From: Bifiguratus adelaidae
Lineage: Eukaryota; Mucoromycota; Endogonomycetes; Endogonales
Assembly (NCBI GenBank): GCA_002261195.1
Contig: MVBO01000014.1
Location: forward strand, 1-64,000
Length of the DNA stretch: 64,000 nt
Direction: 5' to 3'
Made by a program: the position numbers and the translations under genes. Each line of letters begins with the position of its first letter. Position 1 is the first letter of the stretch. The notes under the pieces were generated by a model. The model saw nothing but the letters and a program-made list of their open reading frames with translations. It was not told the DNA's origin and did not search any database. Of this stretch, positions 22,601 to 36,740 are shown one piece after another.

Positions 22601-24440
22601 ATGATTGTCTCATCCATTCACCAGCGCGCGTATAAGAGTGAGGAGCGATCACCCACTCCCACCAAGACCCAAGCTTCCACGGCTGGCGACGAGTTAGTCA
22701 AACAAGCCAAGCCTGCTCCTCTCAATCCTCATCAACTCCCCGTCCACTTGCCCAGAAGAACTCTAGGCGAGATACATAACCGTCAACTGGAGCAAACCCA
22801 GCCAGGCAGCAAAAAGGCGTTGCCTGTCGTAGATCTTCAAAAAGTCAAAAGGGACCAAGAGCAGAAGCGCTATAGTACAGAGGCTTATAGGAAGGCGTAC
22901 ACAGAGGTACTAAAACATGCAAACATTTATCTTCATCGGCTCGACGATGCGACAAGTAAGGAAGTCTACTCTCTCATTGAGAAGGTTGGCGCGGTACGTA
23001 GTGAATATGCAAGGACATCATGGTAGAGTATTCACAATTGCATAGACTCAGCAACCATTTTTTACCACGCAATGCACCCACATCGTCACTACACAAGCTC
23101 TCGCACCCGTAAAAGCATCAAAGCCACGGCAGGTAAGTGCATAATACGCATCTCATTGAGGTGACGACTGATTTGATTGATGGCAGAGCATTCTACCCGA
23201 AATTCCATTGTCACTGAATGGCACTACAAACGTTCTTCCCGCTGAGGATCCGATCAAACGGGCTCAGCGATTAGGTATCAAGGTATGGGCGGTAAACAAA
23301 TTCAAGAAGATGGCCGAGGTAGTCCTGCAAGGTAGAGATCCATCCCGGCCCGAATTTGCTTCGCCGAATCAAAAGCACTTGACCACTTTGCTGCGCGAGG
23401 AAAAATTCTTTGGTTTAAGCACTTCAAGGCAAGACGATGATGCGCGTCATGGAAGGAAACTTTCGTATTTCACAAACGCATTCGTCATGATCCAGGACCG
23501 GACGGGAGTGCACAAGCCAATCCTAATTCACGAGTTCAAGATCAAGGATGATGTTAAAGACGCACCTTGGCCGAAGCTTCGGCGGACTGCGCCAGGAACA
23601 AGTCCGTACCTAAAAGCAGACGATAGCGCAGAACAAGAGGCAATGCGACAACTGGCGTTTAAACGCATGCTGGCAAAGCAAAATGCGAGGGAAAGTGCAA
23701 TCGAACGGTCGAAACAAAGTGAGGCACAAAGGCAGCCCGTAAGATTCGCTCCACCCGACACAGAGCGACCAAAAATCTCTTCAACCATAGAAGAAATCAA
23801 GGCACGCGTACCTTTTGTTCACGTACCGCAAAAGCTACAGCCAAACGCCCCAACACTGGCGTCTGGCATTGCCGCATCCGTTACCTCACGCGCCATCTCT
23901 CAACAATCAGAGCTTATGCGTCCGCTTGTTCAGGGACAGGGTATTCAAGACAAGCGTCTTCAGCTGTTGGAGAAGAGAATGACTGCCGGAGAGCTGGGAC
24001 CGAAGACTCCCCAACAACCGGAAGAAGACGTCAATAACGCTATAGCCAAGAAGAGGAAGCGCGTTCACCCTGTCAGGGTAATCCGACCTGCCAAACCTGG
24101 CTTTTGTGAAAATTGTCTCGTTCGGTACAATGATCTCGATCTCGTGAGTATTCGTATCCTTCCTGATTCGCGTCTTGCTCACAAAGCATTCTTTTAGCAC
24201 GTCCGTTCCAAGGATCATCAGAGATTTGTCTCGAACGAAAAAAATTATGACTACCTTGACGACGTTCTGGAGAAAGTCAAGCGAAAAGATCGCATTGAGA
24301 TCCAAATCACCGATACCTCGTCATATGACGAAGAGCTAGTCTCTAGTGGGGAATTGAGCGCGGCAGAGGAGGAATCATGGCAGAGTTACACGCAGGATTA
24401 CACAGAAACGAACAGACAAGTCCTGGAATTGTCCTCCTGA
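22601..24440 (+). CDS. DBF4: Dbf4/Dfp1, regulatory subunit of Cdc7 kinase
   Basis: About 550 residues in four exons. An N-terminal BRCT-like region comes first (motif N, ending THIVTTQAL). Motif M follows (GRKLSYFTNAFVMIQDRTGVHKPILIHEF). Motif C is the Dbf4 CCHH zinc finger, PGFCENCLVRYNDLDL joined by an intron to HVRSKDHQRF. All three motifs of the family are in order. Dbf4 binds and activates Cdc7 to fire replication origins by phosphorylating MCM. The start at 22601 is the first ATG in frame. The gene is followed after 77 bp by the MYSM1-like gene on the same strand. Confidence 0.93.
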
Positions 24441-24517
24441 TAAAATCCCATTGTTTCTATCCCACCATGCGTCCTTTATGTCTTTAGGGGAGGAAGAAAT
24501 CGCTATTGACGTGCTGA

Positions 24518-27500
24518 ATGGCGAAGCCAAGGCTCCGTCGCAAGTCGACACTGGCGAAGGTCGAAGGTAAGCTTCTTTTGTTGCAATTTGCGCCTAATGT
24601 TGACACCATGCACAGTGCGCGGGTGGGCGTCAGCGCAGACATGGCGTACCTTGACTATGACATTCCAGAGTGGGATACGGAAGACGCGGTAAGTTATGGC
24701 TCCCTCATATAATTCAGTCCGTTTAACGCCACTGCGCAGGCCCAAGTTCAGTATGAAGGTGTAGACGCGGACTCGCGCAGGCTTATTGAACAAATGCTGG
24801 CGGAGGAAGAATACTACTTTGGAGAAACGGTCGTCAACGAAGTCTATTGGGAAAAGAAGAAGACGAAGAAGGATCGCTCCAAGGCGAAACCTCCAGTTGT
24901 CGCGCAAGACGTAGAATTTAGCAGTTCGTCTGAGGATGATCGAGAAAAGACGCGAAAGTCCAAATCCACGCGAAGGAAACAACCTGGTAGGATAAAGGAA
25001 GCGTTTTCTTGATAGATCAGAGGAGGGTATTCACGATAAGTAGGCGCAAGCAAGCTTTCTTCTGCCGACTTACCCTCGCACAAGAGTAGGTGGACGGAAG
25101 ATGAGGACAAAACCTTGATCGAAGCGCTGGTATGTTAATGTTGACATGACTCGTCGTTGTCATTGATTCTTTTACCAGGAGGAGTTTGGTTACGGCAACT
25201 GGCGACCAATATCAAATGCGGTGGACACTCGCAATCCGCTGCAATGCAAGAACCACGCTCGACACCTTGTCATGTCGGGCCAAATTGACATACATCGAGT
25301 CACCAAAAGCAATCAATTGAAGCGAGAAAACAGTGAGACTAGCGAAAGGAGTCGCAAAAGATCCTTGTCACGGGAACGGATGCATTCCGCGTCACCTCAA
25401 ACGGTCAAAATGGAAGCTGAAGACGAGGAGGATATGAGGCGTGGACTTGCCGTCGAGGAGGTACCATTGCATCATCAGCGAAATCTCTCCGGTGAGATTG
25501 AACCAGAAGAGATAGACATTGACATCGATTCAGACGACGCAAGCATCAGCGGTAAACCAGCCGTCACCATGCCAGGACAGCAAGAGTCGGCGGACTCTAC
25601 CGATATTAGTAACCAAACCACAGGACACGACTCGAGCCTAGACACATCACAGACACTACCATTGGCCCTCTCCACCACATCTGATCAATCTTCTTCCTCC
25701 GAGAAATCCGACTTGAACGACCTCAGTTATGAACACCGCAATAAAGATACCATCGAGCCAACAGATACCCCAGTAGACGTTGGCGCTGCACAGGAAGATA
25801 TATTCGAAAGTCATTCGCGAGCAGAGTATGATACGGTCAGTGCAATCCAGGAAAGAGTAGGCGAAAGCGAAAACACGCCGGACTTTCCGCTCGAAGAGAC
25901 CGACAAATCATCGCCAAATACTGACCGAGATGCCCAAGCGGTCCAGATAGATCCGCAAACTATCGGCGAGCAAGAACAACTAGACATGGCAGAATGGTTC
26001 ACCGGAAAGCGCAACAAAACACCCGAACGATATATGCGCATCAGAAACCACATGCTGGATGCTTGGGAAAAGTGCAAGCCGGCGTATTTGACCAAAACCG
26101 CCGTTCGGCATGGGCTCAAGGATTGCGGAGATGTCAATGCAATGGGTCGAATACATGATTACTTGGAAAGACTTGGGGCGATCAACAATGTTGGTGAAGC
26201 GGCTGTAAGGGTCCGCCGAAATGCAGTGAGAAGTAGGAGCTCTGAAACCGAAGGGAGCGATTGGCAAACAGATATTCCTGAATGGGCGGAGATGGCGGAA
26301 GGGTACGTTGTCGAGCTGACAAGGATCACCAACATTTACTGAATGAAACGTTTGTAGCCCGCGGCGGCGTAAAGTGCGTAATCAACAAGGTGATTGGTGA
26401 GTAGCCTGTTAAGTATCTTTTGCTCTGTATCTCATTCGCTGCTAGGGTGGACCCAAAGGATTTGGAAGGCAGAGTTATCTCGCATGTACAAGAACCTGAA
26501 GAACCACCTAAGGAGAAGAAAAAAAGGAAAAGGACAAGGCGTGATGATGAAGGTAATTGCCGCAAATCATTCTGCTGTACGCATTGCTGATGATAGAGAA
26601 GGTCAATGGGACCGAGACGATGAATATGATCCATTTCAATTGGTTGTACTCAAGAAGCTGGAAGAAGGGCGTCCTTTGCCTCTGGACGTTCACGTGGAGT
26701 CGAATGTCTTGGTAAGGCCAACCGTGCCCATACTATCTCCTTTGTCTGAACATTGTAGCTTATCATGGACTTCCATTGCCACTTGGCTTCTACGGAGGTT
26801 ATTGGATTGCTTGGAGGGACATTTGACAATGAAACAAGACGATTACGGATTGTCGCGGTGTACCCATGCAAAAGCGCTAGCACAGGATTCCAAGTAAGCG
26901 TCATTGTGGGTCGACATCCAAAAGTCCAAAGCTGACCTTGACTAGTGCGAAATGGATCCAGAATCTGAAATTAATGCTCGCGATGTCTTCGGTAGCAATG
27001 GTTTAAGCGTCGTCGGATGGTATCACTCGCATCCTACTTTTGAGCCAAATCCTAGTCGCCGAGACATTGAGACGCAAGAATCCTATCAGGTGAGATTCAT
27101 ATTGCGCGCAGCTGCCGCAAACATGATTTAACATTCTCAGTCCCTGTTTCATGTCAATGGCGCCGAACCATTTGTAGGTGCTATCGTCAGCCCCTATGAT
27201 CCAGCCAACGAGACCCACAAGAGCAGAATTCGGTTCATGTCCGTTTGCTACGGATGGAATGATAGTGCCAATACGCGCCAACCGTACCTCTTCAGTTATT
27301 ACACCATACATTCGAAATCCATACCGCACGAAGTCTTTGAAGAATTCTTCAAGCTGGTACGCGATTACAGACGATATCCTCATCGAATTGACCTCATGAA
27401 ATCCAACCACAAAGACGACCATACCACAAAATTGGACAAACTCATCCACTCTTTAGCATCGCGAATGTACATAGACGAGGCTTCAGCTTCCGCTTTCCTG

Positions 27501-27554
27501 GACCGCATTAGATCCTTGATACTCTCGGGCTTTGGTTACAAGGATCCTACATAA
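24518..27554 (+). CDS. MYSM1: MYSM1-type histone H2A deubiquitinase (SANT-SWIRM-MPN/JAMM)
   Basis: About 845 residues in ten or so exons. The parts match human MYSM1 in order. First is the pre-SANT helix [16 protein letters not shown]. Next is the SANT/Myb domain [15 protein letters not shown] plus [13 protein letters not shown]. After a long acidic disordered linker comes SWIRM ([44 protein letters not shown]). The MPN+ domain carries the catalytic Glu ([10 protein letters not shown]) and the JAMM motif [14 protein letters not shown]. All zinc and catalytic residues are present, so an active isopeptidase is predicted, removing ubiquitin from histone H2A. The linker also holds an [11 protein letters not shown] acidic stretch. 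This architecture is absent from common yeasts. The next gene starts only 50 bp downstream. Confidence 0.93.
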
Positions 27555-27604
27555 AGCTCATTGACGAATTTGGCAACTTGTCCCTTCCCTGAGGAGGCCG
27601 TCAG

Positions 27605-29843
27605 ATGCTACCCATGAGCGTGGCTGATCAACACACGACAGCTGAGCCTTCTAAGGGTAGATACAAGACTATTTCAAAAGGCGATGGCGAGGTTAGGACC
27701 TCTCCTTCGCGATGGAATACGTGGGGTAAGCGATGCAAAGAATGCGTGTCGGAGTGGCTATTCACTACTGTCGATTAGAATTCTACTTTTATTACCTTTG
27801 CTTCGTCGTGGTAGTGCCATACATGTTTTATATAGGTCACTATGTCAGCAGAGGTAGGGGTATCAGCGGAAGGAAACCATTGTATCGGTCCTAAGAGTAC
27901 TCGACGTCTGTAGAGGACAATCCAAACCATTCGAAATATCAGGATCTGTTATCACCCGGTTGGATAAGGAACCGCAAAGTGGTACGTAAGGAGCTTGAGC
28001 TCACTTTGGGTGCCTTAACGGACGGCAGGACAATAGCGACGCGCAATACGCCAATTTCCGAGACAACATCAAGATCCTCGTTCCATTGCTTTGTGTGTAC
28101 TTGATCCTATCGCACACATATCGCTACTTTGTCGCGCCTGCTGGCACGCCCATCAAACACCCTTCTCAGAAGCTCTACCGTACCTACTTTTTCCTTTCCA
28201 CGTCCATCATTTTCCTCATCATCACAAACGGGACGAGCGTCTTGAAGATCTTGTCTATAGCCTCCTTTAATTATGCTATTGCAAAAACATGTCGTGGGAG
28301 TCGGTCAAACCCAATCTTGACGTGGATATTCAATTTGACCATCTTGTTCATGAATGAACAGTATAATGGCTACGAGTTCGGATGGATCGACGGACGACTA
28401 CAGTTTCTGGTAAGCAGAACGCAAAATCAGCGGTACCAGGATATTGACTGTTCCAAAGGACTCATACAAGGGTATCAATCCTCGGTGGCATATTCTCTTC
28501 AACTTTACAATGCTACGTCTGATATCCTTCAACATGGATTATTATTGGAGCTTCCAAGTCACGAGAGACCAATTTGATGTACGTATGCAACCTTTTTGCA
28601 AAGTGCAGCTCGATTCATTGTATTCGCAGAAGGAGGACAGAAATGGCGGTCCGACGAGCGATCGAGATCGCATCAATGGGCCCTGTTTTGCTGAAGATTA
28701 CAACTTTGTCTACTACCTGGCCTACGCGTTATATACCCCACTCTATCTCGCTGGGCCCATCATCACCTACAACAACTTCATATCCCAAGTGAGTTACAGA
28801 CGATGTTGCGGGCACTAAGTGCGCATCTCGTCACTAAAAGCTCCTCTAGCTCCGCTATCCATCCAAAGACATCAACGTCAAGTCGACCATCATCTACGCT
28901 ATACGCCTTGTTTGCACTATTCTAACCATGGAGCTCATACTACATTACATGTACGTAGTGGCTATCAGCAAACGCAAAGCTTGGGAAGGAGATTCGCCAC
29001 TGGAGATGTCCATGATTGGATATTGGAATCTCAAAATCATCTGGCTCAAGGTCAATAACACGGGTTCCTTTTTTGGCAGACACTGATACAGTTTAGCTTC
29101 TCATACCATGGCGCTTTTTCCGACTATGGGCTATGGCGGATGGCATAGCCACGGACGAAAACATGGTGAGGTGCATGAGTAACAATTACTCTGCTCAAGG
29201 TTTTTGGAAAAGTTGGCATCGCAGCTACAATCGTTGGACTGTGAGGTGGGTTATATAGGCACAAAACTCAGCTCATGCTAATGGTTAAATAATTTATGCC
29301 AGGTACATTTATATTCCTTTGGGGGGTTCAAAATATTTTATGTACAACATGTGGATCGTCTTCACCTTCGTTGCTATATGGCATGACATCCAACTACGAC
29401 TGCTCGCCTGGGGATGGCTTATCTGTCTCTTCCTCTTGCCAGAAGTCTTGGCCACGGCTATATTTTCGCCAAGAAAGGTGAGTGAATCACTGCCGATAGA
29501 CCCCTTGTGTCCTAATCGTCCATATAGTGGGGCGATTGGCCATACTACAGACATTTGTGTGCATGTGGAGCGGTACTCAATATCCTCATGATGATGATTG
29601 CCAACCTTATTGGATTCTGCGTTGGATTGGACGGCATGCAGGATATGCTGCAATCAATCTTCATGACGCCTTCAGGTCTGTCTACATTGAGTGCCGTTAT
29701 CATCATCACTCTTTTAACATTTTCTCAATATAGGTCTCTCTTTTCTACTAGCTACCTGTTTCTGTCTATTTGTGGCTGTGCAATTGATGTTTGAGATTAG
29801 AGAGAGTGAAAAGCGACGAGGTGATTCCAAGTGGAAGATGTAA
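27605..29843 (+). CDS. GUP1: MBOAT O-acyltransferase Gup1
   Basis: About 545 residues over a dozen short exons. A polar leader ([17 protein letters not shown]) precedes the signature [18 protein letters not shown]. Next come [17 protein letters not shown] and many membrane spans. The MBOAT core includes [23 protein letters not shown] and the catalytic His in [16 protein letters not shown]. The tail ([10 protein letters not shown]) is cytosolic. In yeast, Gup1 remodels GPI anchors in the ER with very-long-chain fatty acids. Exon joins were set by frame and by the Gup1 pattern, for example G|AA before EFYFYY. Two in-frame ATGs lie at 27605 and 27614; the first is used. Confidence 0.93.
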
Positions 29844-29935
29844 AAGCATTCGTGTACGAAATGAGTACGAATTAGAGAATTTTTTTCTTTTTTGTTCGGT
29901 CTTTCTCTCTTCTCACTGACACTAGTACCTGCGCC

Positions 29936-32365
<2,430 letters not shown>

Positions 32366-32418
32366 ATTTGTCACCCTTATTCTCACGTATAGAAGTGCAC
32401 TCTTTCACCTTCATTGTG

Positions 32419-33478
32419 ATGCAGTTACCAAAGACCACGTCTATTCTACTCTCTGTTCCCAAGGAGCGTGTCCTCTTGGTGACCATCAACCGCCCGCATG
32501 TCTTGAATGCTCTTGATCCCGCTGCGCACTTTGAACTGGACAAGGTGTTCAATTGGGTCGAGGCCGAAGACGATATATGGGTGGTCGTGGTAAGTCTTCG
32601 CACGTTTCTTCCACTCGGTCTCACCACTCGGGTAGCTTACAGGCGCAGGCGACAAGGCTTTTTGCACGGGTATGGACTTGAAGAACGCCAACGAACGGAA
32701 CCAAGACGAGAGCAAACGCAAGGAAGGATTCAGGAATACGCCTCCTTCGGGATTCGCGGGGATTAGTCGGCGAAACAATGCGCGTAAGCCTATCATTGCG
32801 GCTGTCAATGGCTATGCGCTCGGTAAGTACCCCATGGCCGCCTTAGGGATAGGAGCGCTCTCTGATGCGAGATTCAGCGGGCGGTATGGAGACCATCTTG
32901 GCATGTGATATCGTCGTTTGTACAGAAAAGAGTAAGTTTGGGTTGACGGAGGTCAAGCGCGGGTTGTACGCTGCCATGGGAGGTATCTCTCGATTAACAC
33001 GGCAAGTCGGTAAGTTACGGTGCAAAGACACAATGACCAAAGGTCTAAACATGGCATTCAGGATATCATCGTGCTGCCGAAATTCTCTTGACTGGACGAC
33101 ACTTGACCGCTCAAGAAGCCAAAGAGTTTGGTTTTGTCAATGAGATTATTCCCAATGGTAGCGATATCGTCAAGCGTGGTCTCGAATGGGCTGATATGAT
33201 TCTAGAAGGGTAAGGCCCACAAATTTGAATAGGCAGGCACGCAGGCAGGTATTGATCCTCTTGTTCTCAGTTCTCCTGATGCTGTCCAATTGACAAAGCA
33301 AGGCATGCTGATGGCCTTGGAGTTGCCCTCGTTGACCGAGGCCACTACGCAACTCTTGGAGTGCCCTGAATCTAACAAATGGGCACAAGGCCACAATATG
33401 AAAGAAGGCGTGGCCGCCTTTGTAGAGAAGCGAAAACCAACATGGGTCAGTCCATCGAAACCAACCAGTAAATTGTAA
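32419..33478 (+). CDS. Enoyl-CoA hydratase/isomerase family protein
   Basis: Six exons, about 265 residues. The crotonase fold is clear: VLLVTINRPHVLNALD, the oxyanion-hole segment (AFCTGMDL), the second loop GGGMETILACDI, and the tail region GRHLTAQEAKEFGFVNEI. Both Glu residues used by classic hydratases appear conserved (GGGMET and, 20 residues later, LTEVKRG), so hydratase activity is plausible. The exact acyl-CoA substrate is unknown. The frame is open upstream to 32368 without an ATG, so the ATG at 32419 is used. It starts 53 bp after PRP43 and ends 8 bp from the convergent GT49 stop. Confidence 0.88.
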
Positions 33479-33486
33479 AAATAAGT

Positions 33487-35100
33487 CTATCCTGGGACAC
33501 CAATTCCCATCATGTCTAACGATTCATGCATTCTCGCCACTGCGTTGGCACTGCATCCTCTTGGCCAACGTACACCACCGCGCACTGAGGATTTTGATTG
33601 CATCTCTTGCATGAAACTGTCAAAGTATGTCCAATCCTTGACCGTTTCTTGTGCGGCCTTGAGTCCACCCCCGGGCCAAACCAATTCATCGTGATCAATG
33701 TGAAAGAGAAATCCTTGACGCGAGACGAGATACCGGAATCCAGCGTTGGAAAGTTGAAGCGTGTGCGATTGCTTGTCTCCTCCTTGGTTCTTGAAGCGCT
33801 CGTCATAGTGGGGTGCCACACGTCGATCAACGACATAATAAGGTTCCCATTGGGATTCAAAACATACTTCGTAATAGGGCGTTGAGGTGAAGAGAGGTCG
33901 AGCGAGAAAGATTTGTGATGTCCCTGTGGGGCCATGTCCGGCACGGGGATCGGTAATGTAAGCCTGGCGTTGGCGAAACAATGTCCTCACATCGGCGACG
34001 GTTTCTGGCCAAGGTCCAGTGTAGCTTTTGTCCAGCGCAAAACACGGAATGACGTAGGCGACAGGTTGCTCTGTCAAAGAGGCCCGTTGCAGTATTGGGA
34101 TGGCGGTATGTTGGATATGTTGATACAATTGAGGATTAGGAACGAAATCAGCGTCAATGACCAGCGTATAGTCTGTAGGAACATGGTCAATGGCAATGTT
34201 GCGAAGGCGATTAATAGGATAACGCAAGTGTTCTAACGTAGGCGCAGTGTACGAAGGTTTAAGCAATGAAATGTGCGTATTATAAAAGTGATGCGGTCGA
34301 GAGCGTGCAATGTCGATCATGTATGATTCAAGTTGGTCTAGATCGGATTCCTCGGTGAGATAGCTAAGGAAAAGTGGTTAGTGGAAGCATTCGGTAAGCG
34401 GAGTCAATGCGTTGCTCACATGGTAATGACGATAGGGCCATTCCAATTCTGCATGGCATTCTCAAATCGCTTAAGGCGATTTACGGAGAATTGGGAGACC
34501 AAAGTGACGGTATGGCTATGCGGCAGGACAATCGATGGATGGTTCAAGAGGATCTCTTGGCCCCGAGATTGCGGATCTAGCCAACGAATACGTCAGTAAC
34601 ATGCATAAGCGGCAAAGATGTCCATCTTACCTTGGATGGCTTCTTGCATCCGATGGACAAGGACAAGTGGGCTCGCTGTAGACAACATGAATGATGAGAA
34701 GATGTTCTCAAGATCCCCCACGAATACGCTTACCATCAATGTCGATGCCTTGAAGCGAAGTTGGATCGTTCAACCTATGGACACCTTCCCTCAAGGTTGT
34801 TACTCCTGTCGCCTGCGATAGCACCACTTCATACCCAGCCGGGATCTTGATGGTGTCCCCTGTTGGAATACTTTCTCGACTATAGTGGCCAGCAGAGACT
34901 TGTTGACATGTCTCGCCGAGACACCATCTCACTTGGCGTCTCTCTTGATCTCCTTCTTGAACCTGTTCCAACGGCGGATCTTCTGAACGTCGCAACAGAA
35001 GCCATAGCACTAAACATAGCAATACTACCCCTCTCCAGTCCGCTCTCCAACCCTTCTTCCTCCACTGCCTTCTCCATCTTGCCAGCGTCTTCTTCAGCAT
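33487..35100 (-). CDS. GT49 glycosyltransferase, LARGE/B4GAT1-like type II membrane protein
   Basis: About 475 residues in four exons. The N-terminus is strongly basic (LKKTLARWRRQWRKKGW), followed by one membrane span (GVVLLCLVLWLLL), giving a type II Golgi topology. The catalytic region shows HTVTLVSQFSVNRL, YPINRLRNIAI, a DxD-type metal motif in LVIDADFVPN, WEPYYVV, YDERFKNQGGDKQSH and FLFHIDHDELVW, all typical of family GT49. In animals these enzymes build matriglycan or its primer; the fungal acceptor is unknown. There is no alternative downstream ATG before the membrane span, so the start at 35100 is needed. It overlaps the start codon of BLOC1S1 on the other strand. Confidence 0.87.
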
Positions 35101-35620
35101 GGAACGGTTGCTGAAAGAACACAGAAAGGAACAAGATGAACGCCGACAACGAAATGGTGAGTCTCTTTGCCCATTTGCCCTTCTTATGCGCTCTAGATGC
35201 ACTACGCAGACAAGCAGTGAACGCTACCAAGGAAGCTGGTCAAGCGCTGACGGCCAAGTTGGAAGGAGAGCAAGTATCTCTGTCTCTTACTCTCTCCTGC
35301 CTACACTCGCTGACTTTTGCCCTCAGAGTTAATGACATTCAGACGCGACAACGAGACATTGAGCAGCAAGCCAAGCAGCTCAAAGCGCAGACCACACGCT
35401 ACAGCAAGCAGACAAAGCAATGGCTTACACTGGTCGACAACTTCAACGTCGCACTCAAGGTGAGAAATGGAAGACTTGTCCACTCGTGCGCTCATCCACG
35501 CGTCTCTAGGAACTCGGCGACGTGCAGCAGTGGGCTAGTGTCATGGAAAGAGACTTGACGCAGGTCATGGGCACGTTAGAAGAGGTCCACCGTGGTCCCC
35601 CCAATACAACGTCTTTGTAA
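35099..35620 (+). CDS. BLOC1S1: BLOC-1 subunit 1 (BLOC1S1/GCN5L1/Bls1)
   Basis: Four exons give about 113 residues. MERLLKEHRKEQDERRQRN matches the conserved N-terminus of BLOC1S1, so the ATG at 35099 is well supported. Then come AVNATKEAGQAL, a heptad segment (DIQTRQRDIEQQAKQLKAQ), TTRYSKQTKQWLTLVDNFNVALKELGDVQQWA and a short tail. The family is a coiled-coil subunit of BLOC-1/BORC complexes on endosomes and lysosomes; it is also linked to protein acetylation in animals. The second intron (35270-35326) uses a GC donor, GCAAGT. The MscL start codon lies 30 bp after the stop. Confidence 0.9.
35270..35326 (+). other. GC-AG intron in BLOC1S1
   Basis: 57 nt, beginning GCAAGTATC and ending CCCTCAG. 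The donor GCAAGT is the usual form of U2-type GC introns. The nearby GT (35274) cannot be used because the join would meet a stop codon. The GC donor instead joins EGE to VNDIQ in frame. Confidence 0.65.
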
Positions 35621-35650
35621 CACCCTTCGCCTGCTTCTTGCTCCGTCAGC

Positions 35651-36511
35651 ATGTCGGGTTCCAACACACCTCAGCCTGAGCGTCATGGCTTTCACTTCTA
35701 CTCGATTCCCTCCGTCAGGAACCCTCTGGACCTTGACCAGGCCAAGAACCGTATGGCAGCGGTCGCCAGGAGAGGTGTGAAACGAACGACGACCTTCTTC
35801 ACCAACTTTAAGCAGTTTGTGGATAAGGGCAACGTGGTCGACTTGGCAGTGGGTATCATGATTGGGACAGCGTTCAGTGCCATTACTAACTCACTGTAAG
35901 TGATCCCATTGTGTTACAACCGTGCGCGCATGCTCAACCTCTTTGCACAGTGTGAATGACATTTTGACACCAATCGTGGGATTAGCGACCGGCCAGCAAC
36001 TGGAGGAAAACTATTGGGTGATCAAGTACCCTGCCAATGTCACCAAAGGAACGCATTTTCCAACGCGTGCTGCAGCCCATAGCGCTGGCCTTGTCACCAT
36101 CAATTGGGGTAACTTTGTGCAAAGTATCATCAATTTTTTGGTTGTTGCCGCCGTCTTGTTCTTTATCGTGAAGGGTGAGTTGACGCGCGCAATAGGATTC
36201 AGGGGCGAACAACTTATGTGGATAATTTAGCGATTGCCGAATTCAAGTTTAGGCCCAAGGATCCACCGCCGACTGAAAAGAAGTGCGACTATTGCGATAA
36301 AAATGTGCCCATTAAAGCCCTCCGCTGTCCGTTGTGCACGACCTGGTTAGACAAACAAGTCAAGGAAGAAGAATCAGATACGACGGCGGAAAAGCCGCCG
36401 CAGCAGGATATCACGAATGCAAAATCATCGCCTGGAGCTCCTCGTCCACCAGCAGTGACGCATAGTCAATCTTGGCAAACTCCATATCAACCCTATGGAC
36501 ATGCCTACTAA
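35651..36511 (+). CDS. mscL: Large-conductance mechanosensitive channel MscL with C-terminal zinc-ribbon-like tail
   Basis: About 247 residues in three exons. An N-terminal extension (to residue about 55) precedes FKQFVDKGNVVDLAVGIMIGTAFSAI, the MscL S1/TM1 signature. The second exon holds the periplasmic-equivalent loop and TM2 (NWGNFVQSIINFLVVAAVLFFIVK). The third adds a Cys pair motif CDYCDKNVPIKALRCPLC (Cx2C-x12-Cx2C), which should bind zinc, then a Pro/Gln-rich tail. MscL opens under membrane tension and releases solutes. It is mainly prokaryotic, with scattered members in fungi. The location (plasma membrane or organelle) is unknown. It is the third of three genes spaced 30 bp or less in this cluster. 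Confidence 0.92.
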
Positions 36512-36740
36512 TGGGCATCCTCTCAACCCTATCTATATACCTCTATAGTAGTACCATGTTTTGTCTGTTTTCACTTAATGATCGAAAGCATCCCGTATGT
36601 TTTGCATGCCATATACCTTTAGTTGTGCGTTGGCTTCTAAGAGATACAATCCTTGATGTTCACGTTGGGGTTCTATACAGTGAAAAAGTACAATTATGTA
36701 GATGTGCGCGTTGGACAAAAAGGAAGAAAAACCTGCAGTA

